From the NCBI GenBank assembly GCA_022578965.1, contig MU400579.1, forward strand, positions 159,475-223,474: 64,000 nt of DNA, read 5' to 3'. Source of the stretch: Xylaria sp. FL1777. Lineage: Eukaryota > Ascomycota > Sordariomycetes > Xylariales > Xylariaceae. A program made the translations under genes and the position numbers. Every line of letters starts with the position of its first letter. The stretch's first letter is position 1. Of this stretch, positions 10,444 through 21,326 are shown piece by piece. Under the pieces are notes generated by a model. It saw only the letters and a list, made by a program, of their open reading frames with translations, did not search any database and was not told the origin of the DNA.

Positions 10444-12146
10444 TGAATCCCTTTTTTTGACTTCTGATCAAAACGCATCCAACGCCATTACTATTATTAT
10501 TTCTTTCTTTAGATGCTGCAGTATTGAAACTTCACCCTCCATCACGAAATAGCTTGCGCCAACTGGCCGGAACACCAGGCACAAGATGGCAACTTGTGTC
10601 AGAAGGGACACCCTTCCCTGACTCCAAGAGAGCCAGCGAGCCAGACGTCGGCGACCAGAACGCCGCTTTTGGACTGTTCGAGCGCGCGGTTACTGGGAGC
10701 CCAGGCGTTTTGGGACGGGCGCACTTTTCTTCTGCTGTCAAAAGAGCACTTTGACTCACATGAACACCCGCCGCGTCCAGTGAGAAACAGCCCGAGATGG
10801 TAGGAGAGCCCACAGGTTTGGTCGCTGGAGGACTGCCAACTCATCAAGTCGATGTCCGAGTTCGTCACATGTCTTGTAACAGCAGGGCTCATCCCAGGAT
10901 GCGAAGAGGGTAAAAATAAGGGCACGTCTTGTTCCCCCCACCCCCGCCTGTACACCCCATTTCTGGTAGGTTACCATGGCTTCTGGGGGCGTCTGAGACT
11001 ATTCGCTCGCTTTGCTCGAGTCCCCTACCTTGGCACACGGCAGATGTCCACTGCGCTATTTAAGCTGTTGCTCACCGCCCAGCCGCCTGCATCAGGTTCA
11101 TGGTCATCTGCCGCCAAATGCTGAGTTGGCAGACCACCCTGTCCATCAGCTGTCTCCAAGAGGAATATGCCATCGAGGCGCAAATAAGGACGGGCGCATG
11201 CTGGGAGATAACAAAAATAGAAGGGCTAAAATAAAATAAATAATAATATACTAATAAAGAAAATGAACAAGAAAAAAAAAAGAATTGGTCGACATCCAAA
11301 GGATACTTACTGGCTGGACGCAGTAAATTATTGTAACCTACAGTAGGTATAGCGATACAGTACCGTGCTTGTAGCAAGCTATAGGTCAATTCATGTCACA
11401 TAGCACTCAACTGTACCTATACAATCACTGTCAAACGAGTCCTATTACCTCGATAAGCAGCAGAAGATTTTCGTATAGCATTCTAGTGTTCATCCCAAAG
11501 TGCGTTAGTGGGGAATGCGTTCGCTCGACTCGCGGTACCGGTATCGTTACTCGCGAAGGAGAGAGTATACCTGGCTCTCTTGTACTGGGGGGTGGAAATT
11601 CCAGATCTCCGACTGACTGATCGACTCTCTCCAGAGATACTTCTGTGACCCCCAAAGAGGCTGAACTGGCTGCCATGGTGTAACCTGCATGATACGCTTA
11701 GTCTCCAGTTACCGAGCTGAACACGCAATGCACCCGTTGTATCTATCCTCTGTTCAGGCAACCTTCCGTTCGCGTGACGGAGATGGTCGAATCAAGCCCC
11801 GGTTGATACATTCGAGGAGTCACGCAACTCCTCTAGGAGTCCGGAAGACCTAGTGCATAGCATTGGCCCGAACTTTGAATAGTTGTGGGTTTCCTGGTAT
11901 TTAGACGGCATAATGCCCGTGGCACTGGAGAAGACGACCCGATGATCCACGGGCTTAGGCAGCCTTGTCTTCTAGATAAGGGACGAGCGGCTGCTGCTCC
12001 GCTGGACGAAAAATTGTCGATGTCAAGTGATGCGATAACCGAGGCTCTGAGACGACTCGTTAGCAATCTGTGGAAGGAAGAATTTCCCGGAAGAGAATGA
12101 AATAGAGATGTCGCCGAGGGTGATGCCGAGGCTGGCGGCGGTTTGA

Positions 12147-12413
12147 TCACGGGGTGCAGAGCCGTCGGATATATATATAGCGACTTTTGCCTCTCCCGTC
12201 CAGGTCGGTTATACTGCAAAGAGCAGCGGATGCACCCGTGGGGTGGCGGAGACCTTTGTACACTAGGTATTCGGCGCGGTCGCAGCGTAGAGCCGCCCCA
12301 ACCAAAGCTTCTACCGGGTCGAACTCGTGCGTAGGGCAAGACGGGACGCGTACAGCGTAATCTGGATAAAATGATATTTCCACGTGCGTGGACATGGAGA
12401 AAGTTCCAAACAA
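12147..12413 (-). CDS. Weak candidate coding exon, unknown
   Basis: An 88-codon minus-strand frame with ATGs at 12413 and at a second in-frame codon six residues later (MSTHVEIS). The composition reads like a folded protein (FYPDYAVRVPSC, EYLVYKG) and is less repetitive than the overlapping frames. It ends in a low-complexity region (YIYIRR) over an ATATATATAT run, so a real gene would probably splice before that. I see no clear partner exon and recognise no family. It may be chance. Confidence 0.22.
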   Translation of the reverse strand: MFGTFSMSTHVEISFYPDYAVRVPSCPTHEFDPVEALVGAALRCDRAEYLVYKGLRHPTGASAALCSITDLDGRGKSRYIYIRRLCTP

Positions 12414-13133
12414 GCCTGGGATTTTGTTATGCCACCTGCTCCATGGCCCGATTACACATGGGTATATTTTGAATAAGACTAGACTAAAGCGCGGCAGTGA
12501 TCATCGGCGAACATAGACTCCTTTTTTGGTTTCGCCTCTTGGAAATGTTGACGGTGAAGGGTTTGTTACAGCTTCGCGATACAAATTCCGGTATGGACAG
12601 TATGGAGATCCCCTAGACTTACTGTAGATACCTAGATCAAGGAGAAGAGACAGTGGCCGAATCAGTCTACGTACCAGCCACTTGGTTCCAATTGCCACCT
12701 CTTACAGTGGTTCGCTAATCGCCACCACCCGCTACAGACAGCTACAGTACGCTTAAGACGGAAGCTAGGAATAGCCTCAATGAATCATATCTCATCATCC
12801 TGATCCATCCTAGATCGAGTCACTAGACTGGACCAAGTTTTGTGACCTTTCCTTCAGCGTGCTTGTACAAAATGCCTATACAAATCTGAGTAAATTCACA
12901 TTGAATGCTTTCTGAACATCCGACATTTTCTCAACCCAGTGTGATTAGGTAGGTATCTTGCTTGCTGTAATTCCGGCACACTAGCAGCCAGCTTCTCTAC
13001 CTGCTCGCCTCCTGCTCGGCCAGCAACGCTACCTACTAGTGGTACACCTAAGGAGCCAATCAGCGAGCTCAAACTGGACCATTTCAGGCAATCCACAAGT
13101 CTCCTTTATACAGCTCCTCGCGGCAAGGTCGCT

Positions 13134-15197
13134 ATGATCTCAACAGCTCATATTCGTCGTGAAGCTATCGACGGCCGGCAGGCCGTTGCTGAGGCGCTGC
13201 CGAGTCGCGTCGTCGAAAAACCTGTCCCGACCTCTCAGCACAAGGATCCGCGAAGGTATCAACTGGATCAGATCAAAAGGCGGTTTTCGCCGACCCTCGG
13301 CACTCTACAGAATGGAACGACGACTGTTCGTTTTCAGTTGAAACCGTCGGACCCTGACTTCCCCTTTGAACTGGAACGTCTAGACTGTGAATTGCAGGTG
13401 CCCGTTTCTTATCCTGAAGAGCCGCCGACTCTATCGGTGAAGAATAAAGACATTCCACGTGGATTTTGTCTCAACATAGAGCGAGGATGGGACAAACTCG
13501 TTTCGGAGAAACACAATGCGACCCTACTTGCTCTTGTCACTGCGTTAGACAAGCACTTGGAGGCTTTTCTGTCAGAGCAAAAGGTTGAAACGGTCACGTT
13601 GATGTCATTTAAAGACACACGACACTTGGAACAGTCTACGACGTCCTTAGGAGAGACATCAGCTTCAGTCTCACAAGTCACTCCCCCCAAGCCCCCCGCG
13701 TCAACGCGAAAGCCTTACGTGCCTGAGGAGTCTTTTACAGGAGAGCAGATTGCCAATGCAAAGGCACGAAGGGCTCAAGATATTCGACAGCTCGAAGCAC
13801 GAATGGGGCGCGTTGCACTCTATCAGAAATCCGCGGATGGTGTTGTTTACAATCTACCTCTTGAGCCGAGGCGGCGGACGGAATTACCACAGGGTCTACA
13901 ATCCATTAAATCCGTACAGTTGATCATTCCTTTACTTTATCCCCTACAGACATTGAGGATTCTGCTCAACGACGTAGAGTCACAAGATGTAGAGCTATTA
14001 GAAGAGGCATTTGCGACTAGAGCTGCGCAGCAGAGCCAGATGACGTTAATGAGTCACTTGAACTACTTATCGCAGAATTTGCATATCATGGCAAAACAAG
14101 TCCAAGCCACTAAGTCGGCGCAATTACCATCAGCATCGAGCAACATGACTAACGAGCTCACACCCAAGACCGAAGGTGCTTCCACAATGGATCGTACAGA
14201 TGCGAAGGGGCATGTTCACATAATACCACGTCCTCCAGAATGGAGTTATGGGCACGAATCGGATGATTCGCATTCAGGCTCGGATTTTTGGGACTCCGGT
14301 GAAGATTCAGAAGACGGCGGAGCCGAGACGGAATTATACGATTCCCATGCCTCGGATGTTGTGCAGCAAGTAGAAAGAGGCACTTCAATTTCATTTCCTA
14401 CGATCGAGCTTTACGGCATCGAACTCCTCCAAATATCTATATTAAACATTAGCAGCAAATGCCAACGGTGCAAGACACTAAACGACATCACCGGCCTCAA
14501 GCCGGAGACGGAGAAAGCAATTAGCTGTAGGAAGTGTGGCTCGCCATCGACAGCCATGTTCCGACAGGAGATGGTTCACCAAAACTCCACCAGGGCTGGG
14601 TTCATCGACGTAACCGGCTGCACAGTCGCGGATATGCTACCAAGCACTTTCGTACCTACGTGCTCGAAGTGTTCGACGTCAAGTCAGGGACTTGTATCCG
14701 TCCGAGGCGAGGCCGTCACGAATGTGTGCCGAGAGTGCCACGGCCGGTTTACTTTCAAGATACCGCAGGTCAAATTCCTCGCCATCACTCCCGGCTCTGT
14801 GCTTCCGCCTACAGTCGGACCGCGACGAAGACAAGGCAAGTTGGGTCTACACGCAGGCGAGTCGTTGCCAAGCCGAGGAGCATGCGCTCACTATCGACGC
14901 TCGTATCGATGGTTCCGCTTCTCCTGTTGCAGCAAAGTACACCCATGCGACAAGTGCCACGATGAAAACGAAGACCATCTCCAAGAATGGGCAAATCGTA
15001 TGATATGCGGCTGGTGCAGCAGGGAACAGAACTACGCCGTCGAAGCATGTGCTTTCTGCGGACGCTCCGTTATCGGGAAAAGGGGGAGAGGGTTCTGGGA
15101 GGGCGGCAAGGGCACCCGCGATAAAACCAAGATGAGCCGCAAAGACAAGAGGAAGTTTCGCCGCGTCGGTGGTAATGAAGCGAAGACGAAGGACTAA
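13134..15197 (+). CDS. RWD-like and CHY zinc-finger domain protein, 687 aa
   Basis: A large intronless gene. Residues about 40-150 resemble an RWD/UBC-like fold, with SYPEEPPTLSV and GFCLNIERGW in the expected order. A linker and helical segment follow, then an acidic Ser-rich stretch (about 374-396, ESDDSHSGSDFWDSGEDSED). Next come paired zinc ribbons: CQRC about 443 with CRKC about 464, and CSKC about 509 with CREC about 531. A CHY-type zinc finger covers about 571-645 and contains the naming motif C-A-H-Y (584-587), then CDKCH, CGWC and CAFC. The C-terminus is basic (KMSRKDKRKFRR). CHY fingers occur in yeast Hot13, which helps zinc handling in the mitochondrial intermembrane space, and in RING-CHY ubiquitin ligases. 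No RING is visible here, so a ligase role is not supported; zinc binding is well supported. The ATG at 13134 is the first in frame. Confidence 0.88.
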   Translation: MISTAHIRREAIDGRQAVAEALPSRVVEKPVPTSQHKDPRRYQLDQIKRRFSPTLGTLQNGTTTVRFQLKPSDPDFPFELERLDCELQVPVSYPEEPPTLSVKNKDIPRGFCLNIERGWDKLVSEKHNATLLALVTALDKHLEAFLSEQKVETVTLMSFKDTRHLEQSTTSLGETSASVSQVTPPKPPASTRKPYVPEESFTGEQIANAKARRAQDIRQLEARMGRVALYQKSADGVVYNLPLEPRRRTELPQGLQSIKSVQLIIPLLYPLQTLRILLNDVESQDVELLEEAFATRAAQQSQMTLMSHLNYLSQNLHIMAKQVQATKSAQLPSASSNMTNELTPKTEGASTMDRTDAKGHVHIIPRPPEWSYGHESDDSHSGSDFWDSGEDSEDGGAETELYDSHASDVVQQVERGTSISFPTIELYGIELLQISILNISSKCQRCKTLNDITGLKPETEKAISCRKCGSPSTAMFRQEMVHQNSTRAGFIDVTGCTVADMLPSTFVPTCSKCSTSSQGLVSVRGEAVTNVCRECHGRFTFKIPQVKFLAITPGSVLPPTVGPRRRQGKLGLHAGESLPSRGACAHYRRSYRWFRFSCCSKVHPCDKCHDENEDHLQEWANRMICGWCSREQNYAVEACAFCGRSVIGKRGRGFWEGGKGTRDKTKMSRKDKRKFRRVGGNEAKTKD

Positions 15198-18068
15198 ATT
15201 ATTGTTGATGGTATTTGTTGCTAGCTTCGGTTGGCTCATGGGCAGTTCTACAAGGTGTCCCATAGCTTATCAAGTGTTCTTGACGAAGGCGACGAATGAC
15301 GGGCTCTTCTAGCACGTTTATTCAAGAGGCAGGCAGGCTATCTATATAAAACCTCAAGCCTAGTCAGCCTGTGGTGAGTACCAGACAGTCACACTTGACA
15401 ATTAAATCCATCGTAAGAAACCCCCGAAAGTCGATAAAACGAATGCTAAAATAATATGCCGAATATCCAGTTCTCCCCCAACTTCAACCTGTAGCAACCT
15501 CCAAGGCGATGCATATATCGTTCTAATTGTTCTTTAAGCCATTGCTATTATAATCCTATAGAATTCTAGCCGGGCCTATTCTTATTGAGCAACCGCTCTG
15601 CTTGGCTAGGAAGGCAAGGCTTTCGTCATGTAGAATGCACGCAATGATGCAGTTCTTATGCCCGAGGGAAGATAGTCCCTATACTAGATCTACTCCATGT
15701 AGCTAAAGACAACGAAACACCCATTGGGTCTATCTATCCTGCATGATATTCTATTACCACGCATATCAACAACTGTTTAAGTTTCGGAGAGAAATACATA
15801 AGAATGCATTATAATTATTTTTTTCAGCTTACGCGTTTTGCGATGAGAAAACATTTAAGCCGAAAAGAAAAGAAAACGAATTATATTATACCACAACGTG
15901 TAACCTTTAGCGTCACCCACCTTCGCGTAGACACATATTCCACCTCACACTCTTCCAACGCAAAGAAACGACCGCCTTGCAAAAAACATAGGTAGCAATC
16001 GCAACCAAGAAAAAAACCGAATTGTTTTAGGTAGCAATGCTTGCTCTGGTACTTGCCCACTGCGACCTGGCGGGTTGCGCAAATGGTTACCACGCATTAA
16101 GCGCCGGGCAGTGCCCGTGACCTCGCGGCAATCACTTGATATGTCTACACGGCGTTTAATTCATCCTATAGGTATGTCTACCTTGCTAGGTGGGTATGTC
16201 TGCAGTGACATCTGGTTTCATCACCAGCGAGGTCGGATTCATTGATCTACTACATTGAGCATATGCGATGCGCGGGAAATGATCTGTAGTGTTGCGTTGT
16301 TTCGGTTTCTTGAGTTGTTGGTGCTCAGTTAGTGTCTTGGGAAGCTATAAGCTCCCCTGTTATAGCTCTGTACTGAGGGGGTGTTGTTACAGACTAATAA
16401 GTAGATTTTATTTGTTGATAATTTTACATGTTAGATTGGAGGAGTACTTTCTGTGCTATGCGTTGGTGCTAGGGTTAGTTTACACTATAGGGCTTGTTAG
16501 ATGCGCCTCACCGCGATGGAGAGAACCCGCAATTCCAAGCCCATGATGCCGGTCGTGTACATAGGTATGTATAGTAATGTGGAATTGGGCATCAAGTAGG
16601 GGAATTATGCTGGTTACATCCTTTCTATACATACTATACTAGTAAAGCAAATGTACCGTATTTGTACCTTGTATATAATAGAGAAGATGGTGCAATGCTA
16701 CTTACACTGATTAATACCTACACTATATCTCGAGATACCACGTGGCGGTGTACGTAACTAGCGTTTAACAGGGGTAATATTTCTGAGATTTCGGAACCAC
16801 TGCTGTCTACATTATGTACACAGTCATCTGGTGTATTCGACATTGATACCTAGCTTAAAGCGTACCTACACTAGGAGGGTAAAATGCTAACTACATAGTA
16901 TACACTACAGTAGGTGTCGGACTCGGCGGCGGATGCCGCTAACTAGCTAGGGTGGTAAAGGCAGGTCTCGAAAAACTGTTATCAACCTCGGCTTCCTCAT
17001 TGCGGCAAGTGCTAATAGAGCAAGATATACTAGCTCATGAAATATTTCACGTAGTCGATATTTGCTTGAAGAAGATGGGGTAGCGATTACGATACTGTAA
17101 CTGTTGGTGGCTGAATTCTCGACCAGATAGAGCTGCACAAGTCTGTCCAGGTGTTACCATACACTACGTGCATGGATCTTGATTCAACTTATCTTCGGTG
17201 TTTCCGGCGATGCAGGGTCTCATCGGTGTGGCAGCAAGCGAGTGTCGAGCTTGACATGAATCGTATGGTAGGCGATAGTTATATCAGTCCCTACCATTAT
17301 TATTAATTCATTGCACGTAAATCACATAGGAGTTAAATACCGAGATCAATACTTCTCCTTGTGCATTAGGTATGTTATTCCAGGGATGCACGTCAGTTCC
17401 ATGAACTAATCAAGTTCACATAATGTTGCCGGCATCCTGTCAAATATAATAGCTCCGGCAAAGAGCTACATACTGTAGAATACTTAGAACTAAGATACCT
17501 AGGAGCCTGCATTCCAAATCCCACCGTCCGGCAGAAATGGGACATTATCCACAACAGACCGATAATATAATGTATACGTAGCAAATATAGATCCTCACCG
17601 AGAATAGCGACCTTCAGTCTCAAGGGGCTCACCCCTTCAAAGGCTCGCCAGTTGGACTTGGTTCCAAGGGTTCGGTATGTACACTAGGTACTTAGTAGGC
17701 ATACCACGTGGGAAACGCGTGCAGCCCGTGTCTTTGTTACCGTAGCGTAGCATTTTCGTTTTCATGTTTCGTTTTTGGCGAAACATAAATTCAAAAGCTA
17801 TTTGATATAGCAAGCGTCGGTAGAACCATATTTAGCTATTAAAATAATGTTTATCCGTTAATAATGATTCGTCTCAACCTCAAGAATGGAAGTAGCCATC
17901 AGATCTAGTTGTTCTAGCTGGTAGTTGGGATTATATGTACATAGGAATTCTTGGATATAACTTTGCTTATACTGAGTATCAAAATATCAAAATAGTAGCA
18001 CACTGTACACACTGCTTGCGTACGCTAGAAGGTTTAGAACAATTCCATGCATTGATTTGCGTGGTGGC

Positions 18069-18100
18069 CCACTTACCCACTTACCCACTTACCCACTTAC
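18069..18100. repeat. Tandem repeat, CCACTTAC x4
   Basis: Four perfect copies of the 8-bp unit CCACTTAC. Confidence 0.9.
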
Positions 18101-18615
18101 CTCCCATCGCATGTCAACAGCCTGAAGTCACCCGCGCATCCTGCAACTCCAAAAACGGTATCGTGAGGCAAATGGTCTCGGCGAAATGCAACACATACAC
18201 GTGTACTCATATTTAGTCTTATTGTCTAAGCTACCTACAGTACTTTAAAGTGCCTGCATCCTAGCACAATCCGGTTAGCCGCGTACTAGGGACATTTCAT
18301 TACTCACGTTTGCCATTGTAAATATTGAGGGAGAGAGCTATACAATCGTAGATCGAGTCGGCTTTTGCAGGAGTTCTCTGCCAATTATTTGGTATCAATG
18401 AAGTGCGATTTTCCGTTAAACAGCCTCCGAAAGAGGTATTAAACACTTAAAACCTAGTCAACACCTTTGAAAGTAAGCTGCTTATTCAAAATTTAGAATC
18501 AAGATGTACGCGGCCTTTACACCATGTAAATAGTATATATCTCTACTTACTGCGTATACTACGTATTACTAAACTGTTAGTATGCTCATGTGAACTACAA
18601 AATTTGTTAAAAAAT

Positions 18616-18646
18616 AAAATAAATAAATATTTTATTTATTTATTTT
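18616..18646. repeat. AT-only inverted repeat, 13-bp arms
   Basis: AAAATAAATAAAT (18616..18628) and its reverse complement (18634..18646) flank a 5-nt loop. This is the cleanest of the AT-rich palindromic pockets in the left part of the window. Confidence 0.75.
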
Positions 18647-20795
18647 TCTCTCCCCCCCTGTTCCGCATCCTTCGTGACTTTTGAGAAAGTATTAGCAGTC
18701 GGATCAATATCTAACCATCATATTCAAGGAGCCCTTGTTATCTACACGGTGGCTTGTCCTAGCGTTTGAAGTTATAACGTAATGTACATAGCAACGTACA
18801 CAATGCCATAGTATACCGCCAAGCTCAAGATGCTTTGACGAAGCCCCAATTTAGGCATAGGGAACCCTCGTAGTAATCAGGGAACGCAGGGTTTGGTGCT
18901 AGATCTGGAAAATTGCCGCGAGTCATGCGCACCGGAAGCTCACCCGGAAGAGCCCCGAACTCCATAAATTGACTGGCCCTGGCAGTTTCATGCGTACGCA
19001 GTACGCTAGTGTACTGTACGCTAGCCTATGAGCTGCAGGGCCTTTGACAGGTTTGGTATCCCTTCAACATGAGGCAAAGATCATCGTGATTTAGACGGCG
19101 CAATCATTAGTGTCATTGCGGAACGAGATAATGTTTCCTAGCGTTCAGTTACAAGGGGTATGAAAGTGCCGAAGATCATAATTGTTTTTCTGTTATGCTT
19201 TGATGCTGTTGCTGCCCAACAATGAAATCGAAGTCTTCTCAAGATTAGACCCGCAACCCTGGGGTAATGCCTATACGGATGAGGAAGTCTTACGCACATA
19301 ACCGAATACCAGCAATGCTGGGGGTGTATATGTAATTGATCTCCTTTCGACCGAGACATGGCAAAGGAACCAGTGTTGTGAACGTCTAACTCGCTTCCGG
19401 GGAAAGCAGTATTCAATGTAGACGACGCTTACTATAAAGTATATAGTATAACGCCTACGATTATCATACCTAGAGTCACGGAGGAATCAAGTGACCGCTC
19501 GTAACGCGGTGGCATATAGTGGTAATTCGTGTGTAAACTCCCTCGGCAATGTACCGAATGCGACTCGGCAATTGTCTAAGTTATATAGGTAGTGCTAAAA
19601 AATATGATACCTAGCCTCGGGTTAAAACTGACGGATGCTACCATACCATCTGCAAAAGGGAAACGTGCATTGCAGATCTGGGGATAAGATTGCCAACGAA
19701 CCAACTTATTTAGAGGTAAACAAGTCATTCCCCAATTCTTCTTCGAGAATGCAGCATATGAATCAAAGCCATATCTTTTTAGCTGTCCTTCTCTACTGTA
19801 CCCAAATTCAAGCAAGCAAACCTAAGAGGCGGCCATGTGCGCACAGCCCTAGTTGTACCACTTATGTAACGCTTCGTCAGCTTTCAAAATAAGATAAGAC
19901 GAGATGAATTGTCGAATAGTAGCATTGTACATTGTACTCCCATCTGACCTTTCCGCGCCTTCCCGGTGCTTTGCATCTGCATGCTTGCTTCAGCTCCAAT
20001 CGCCGGCAACGAGGCTCTAAGCGAGTCTTAACAAGTACACTTGATGCTATTGACCGTAGGCAGGCCTTTTGCAGGGGAGAAGGATTCAAACACATTCCCC
20101 TCCGTCCAGCAGGCCTAACCCAAGTTAGGAGTAGATGGAATGAGTATGGTATGGTTGAGGATGCGCCAAGCACGAAATCTGAAAGTGCCCACACTAAAGC
20201 TATTATAGCCAAAAGCTTAAAGCCATCGCAAATATTTAGTATGGTATGTTCAGCTACTGTACTTTGGAAATAACTGGTATTATTTGTAATATGAACTTAA
20301 TTTTTGTATACGAATAAAAGTTATAATAGCTTGTACTGTTTGGTGTTGAGGCCCTGCTTTCAACGAAGGTATTTCAATTTCGCCTCAGCTGAGGTCGCAA
20401 CGACGTCATTTTGACTAAGTTCCTTGGAAGAACACAACCCCCACCTGACCCGCGAGCTTGGCTCGCATATTCTCCAGACTACCAAATAAAAAAAAGAAAC
20501 ATCATTAGCTGCACGTTCAAGCCACAGTACCATGACGACAATAATCTTGGACAGATGTACGGTACTATATAGTGTAGTCAAACATGGGGCTGAAATACTT
20601 ACATATCATATTTGAAATGTTGGGGGCAAGGGATATTGTTCACGTCCAAACAACATTCTATTACGTCACCACAGTCCCTTAACAACTATTGATCCCGTGC
20701 ACGGAAGTCCCACAGTCACAGCCAGACCAACGACTCAGACGAGCCGACAAGCTCTGAATCGAGTGTCAGAGCTTAGTAAAAAAATAGCCACATCG

Positions 20796-21326
20796 ATGCC
20801 CGCAGAACCGTCCACGTCCGGGGCAGATGCCCATGGAGGGAAGGGCGATGCCGAGGGCAACAAGCGGCCATCGACGAAGGAAAAGCTACTACAAGAGATC
20901 ACCAAGAAGATAGAGGAGTCGAAGAAGCTTCAGGAGGAGTCTCTCGACCTCCACCGACGAGCGGAAGAGGTAGCCGAGAACGATCCGCAGCTCGCCGAGG
21001 ATCTCCGGTCCAAGGCCCGCGAGATCGACAAGAAGGCCACGAAGCTGCTCAAGACGGCGCGCCGCCTCGAGTCGGGATGGATGCAAGGGGGCGCCGCAGG
21101 GGCCGGCATCGGGGCCGGCATTGCTACCGGGCTAGGCATGACGGTGGGATCCCTCGTCAGCGGCCTCGTCGCCATACCGACGACGGGGCTCGGTATCCTC
21201 ATCGGTGCTGGGACTGGGATTGTTCACGGCCCTTGGGTTAAGTTTACCGAGGTCTTCACGAAAGATGAAGTCTCCCAGATTGACCAGGAAGCTGAGGATG
21301 AAGCTAAACGAATTGCTGAGAGTTGA
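20796..21326 (+). CDS. Coiled-coil and glycine-zipper protein, 176 aa
   Basis: I recognise no named family. I start at the ATG at 20796 (MPAEPSTSG), the first ATG in frame. The frame stays open at least 100 bp further upstream with plausible residues, so an upstream exon is possible. The N-terminal part is low-complexity (Gly/Asp/Lys). A long charged helix follows, rich in Glu, Lys and Leu (KEKLLQEITKKIEESKKLQ onwards), consistent with a coiled coil. It is followed by RRLESGWMQGG and a Gly/Ala-rich hydrophobic segment with GxxxG spacing (GAAGAGIGAGIATGLGMTVG), typical of a glycine zipper that inserts in or oligomerises at a membrane. A second hydrophobic Gly-rich part (TTGLGILIGAGTGIVHG) and an acidic tail complete it. 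Membrane association is inference; no signal peptide is present. Confidence 0.68.
   Translation: MPAEPSTSGADAHGGKGDAEGNKRPSTKEKLLQEITKKIEESKKLQEESLDLHRRAEEVAENDPQLAEDLRSKAREIDKKATKLLKTARRLESGWMQGGAAGAGIGAGIATGLGMTVGSLVSGLVAIPTTGLGILIGAGTGIVHGPWVKFTEVFTKDEVSQIDQEAEDEAKRIAES

Larger units (their letters stand above)
7873..13133. other. 5.3 kb gene-poor region
   Basis: No convincing gene. AT-rich pockets lie at about 9905..9975, 10395..10455 and 11220..11285, with a more GC-rich segment (about 10520..11200) between the last two. That segment is open in several overlapping frames on both strands, typical of GC-rich non-coding DNA. Weak minus-strand candidates at 9095..9466 and 12147..12413 are described separately. 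Confidence 0.4.
15198..20795. other. 5.6 kb gene-poor region
   Basis: No supported gene. Both strands at 19877..20273 hold overlapping ~110-codon frames, of which neither is recognisable. Contents include a CCACTTAC tandem repeat (18069) and an AT palindrome (18616). There are many copies of the short words TACCTA/TAGGTA and TACTACGTA. The final ~100 bp is open in the frame of the following gene. Confidence 0.4.

Noticed and set aside
10524..11239. Several overlapping 60-118-codon frames on both strands
   Set aside because: A GC-rich stretch keeps many frames open at once; none has motifs or splice sites that favour it.
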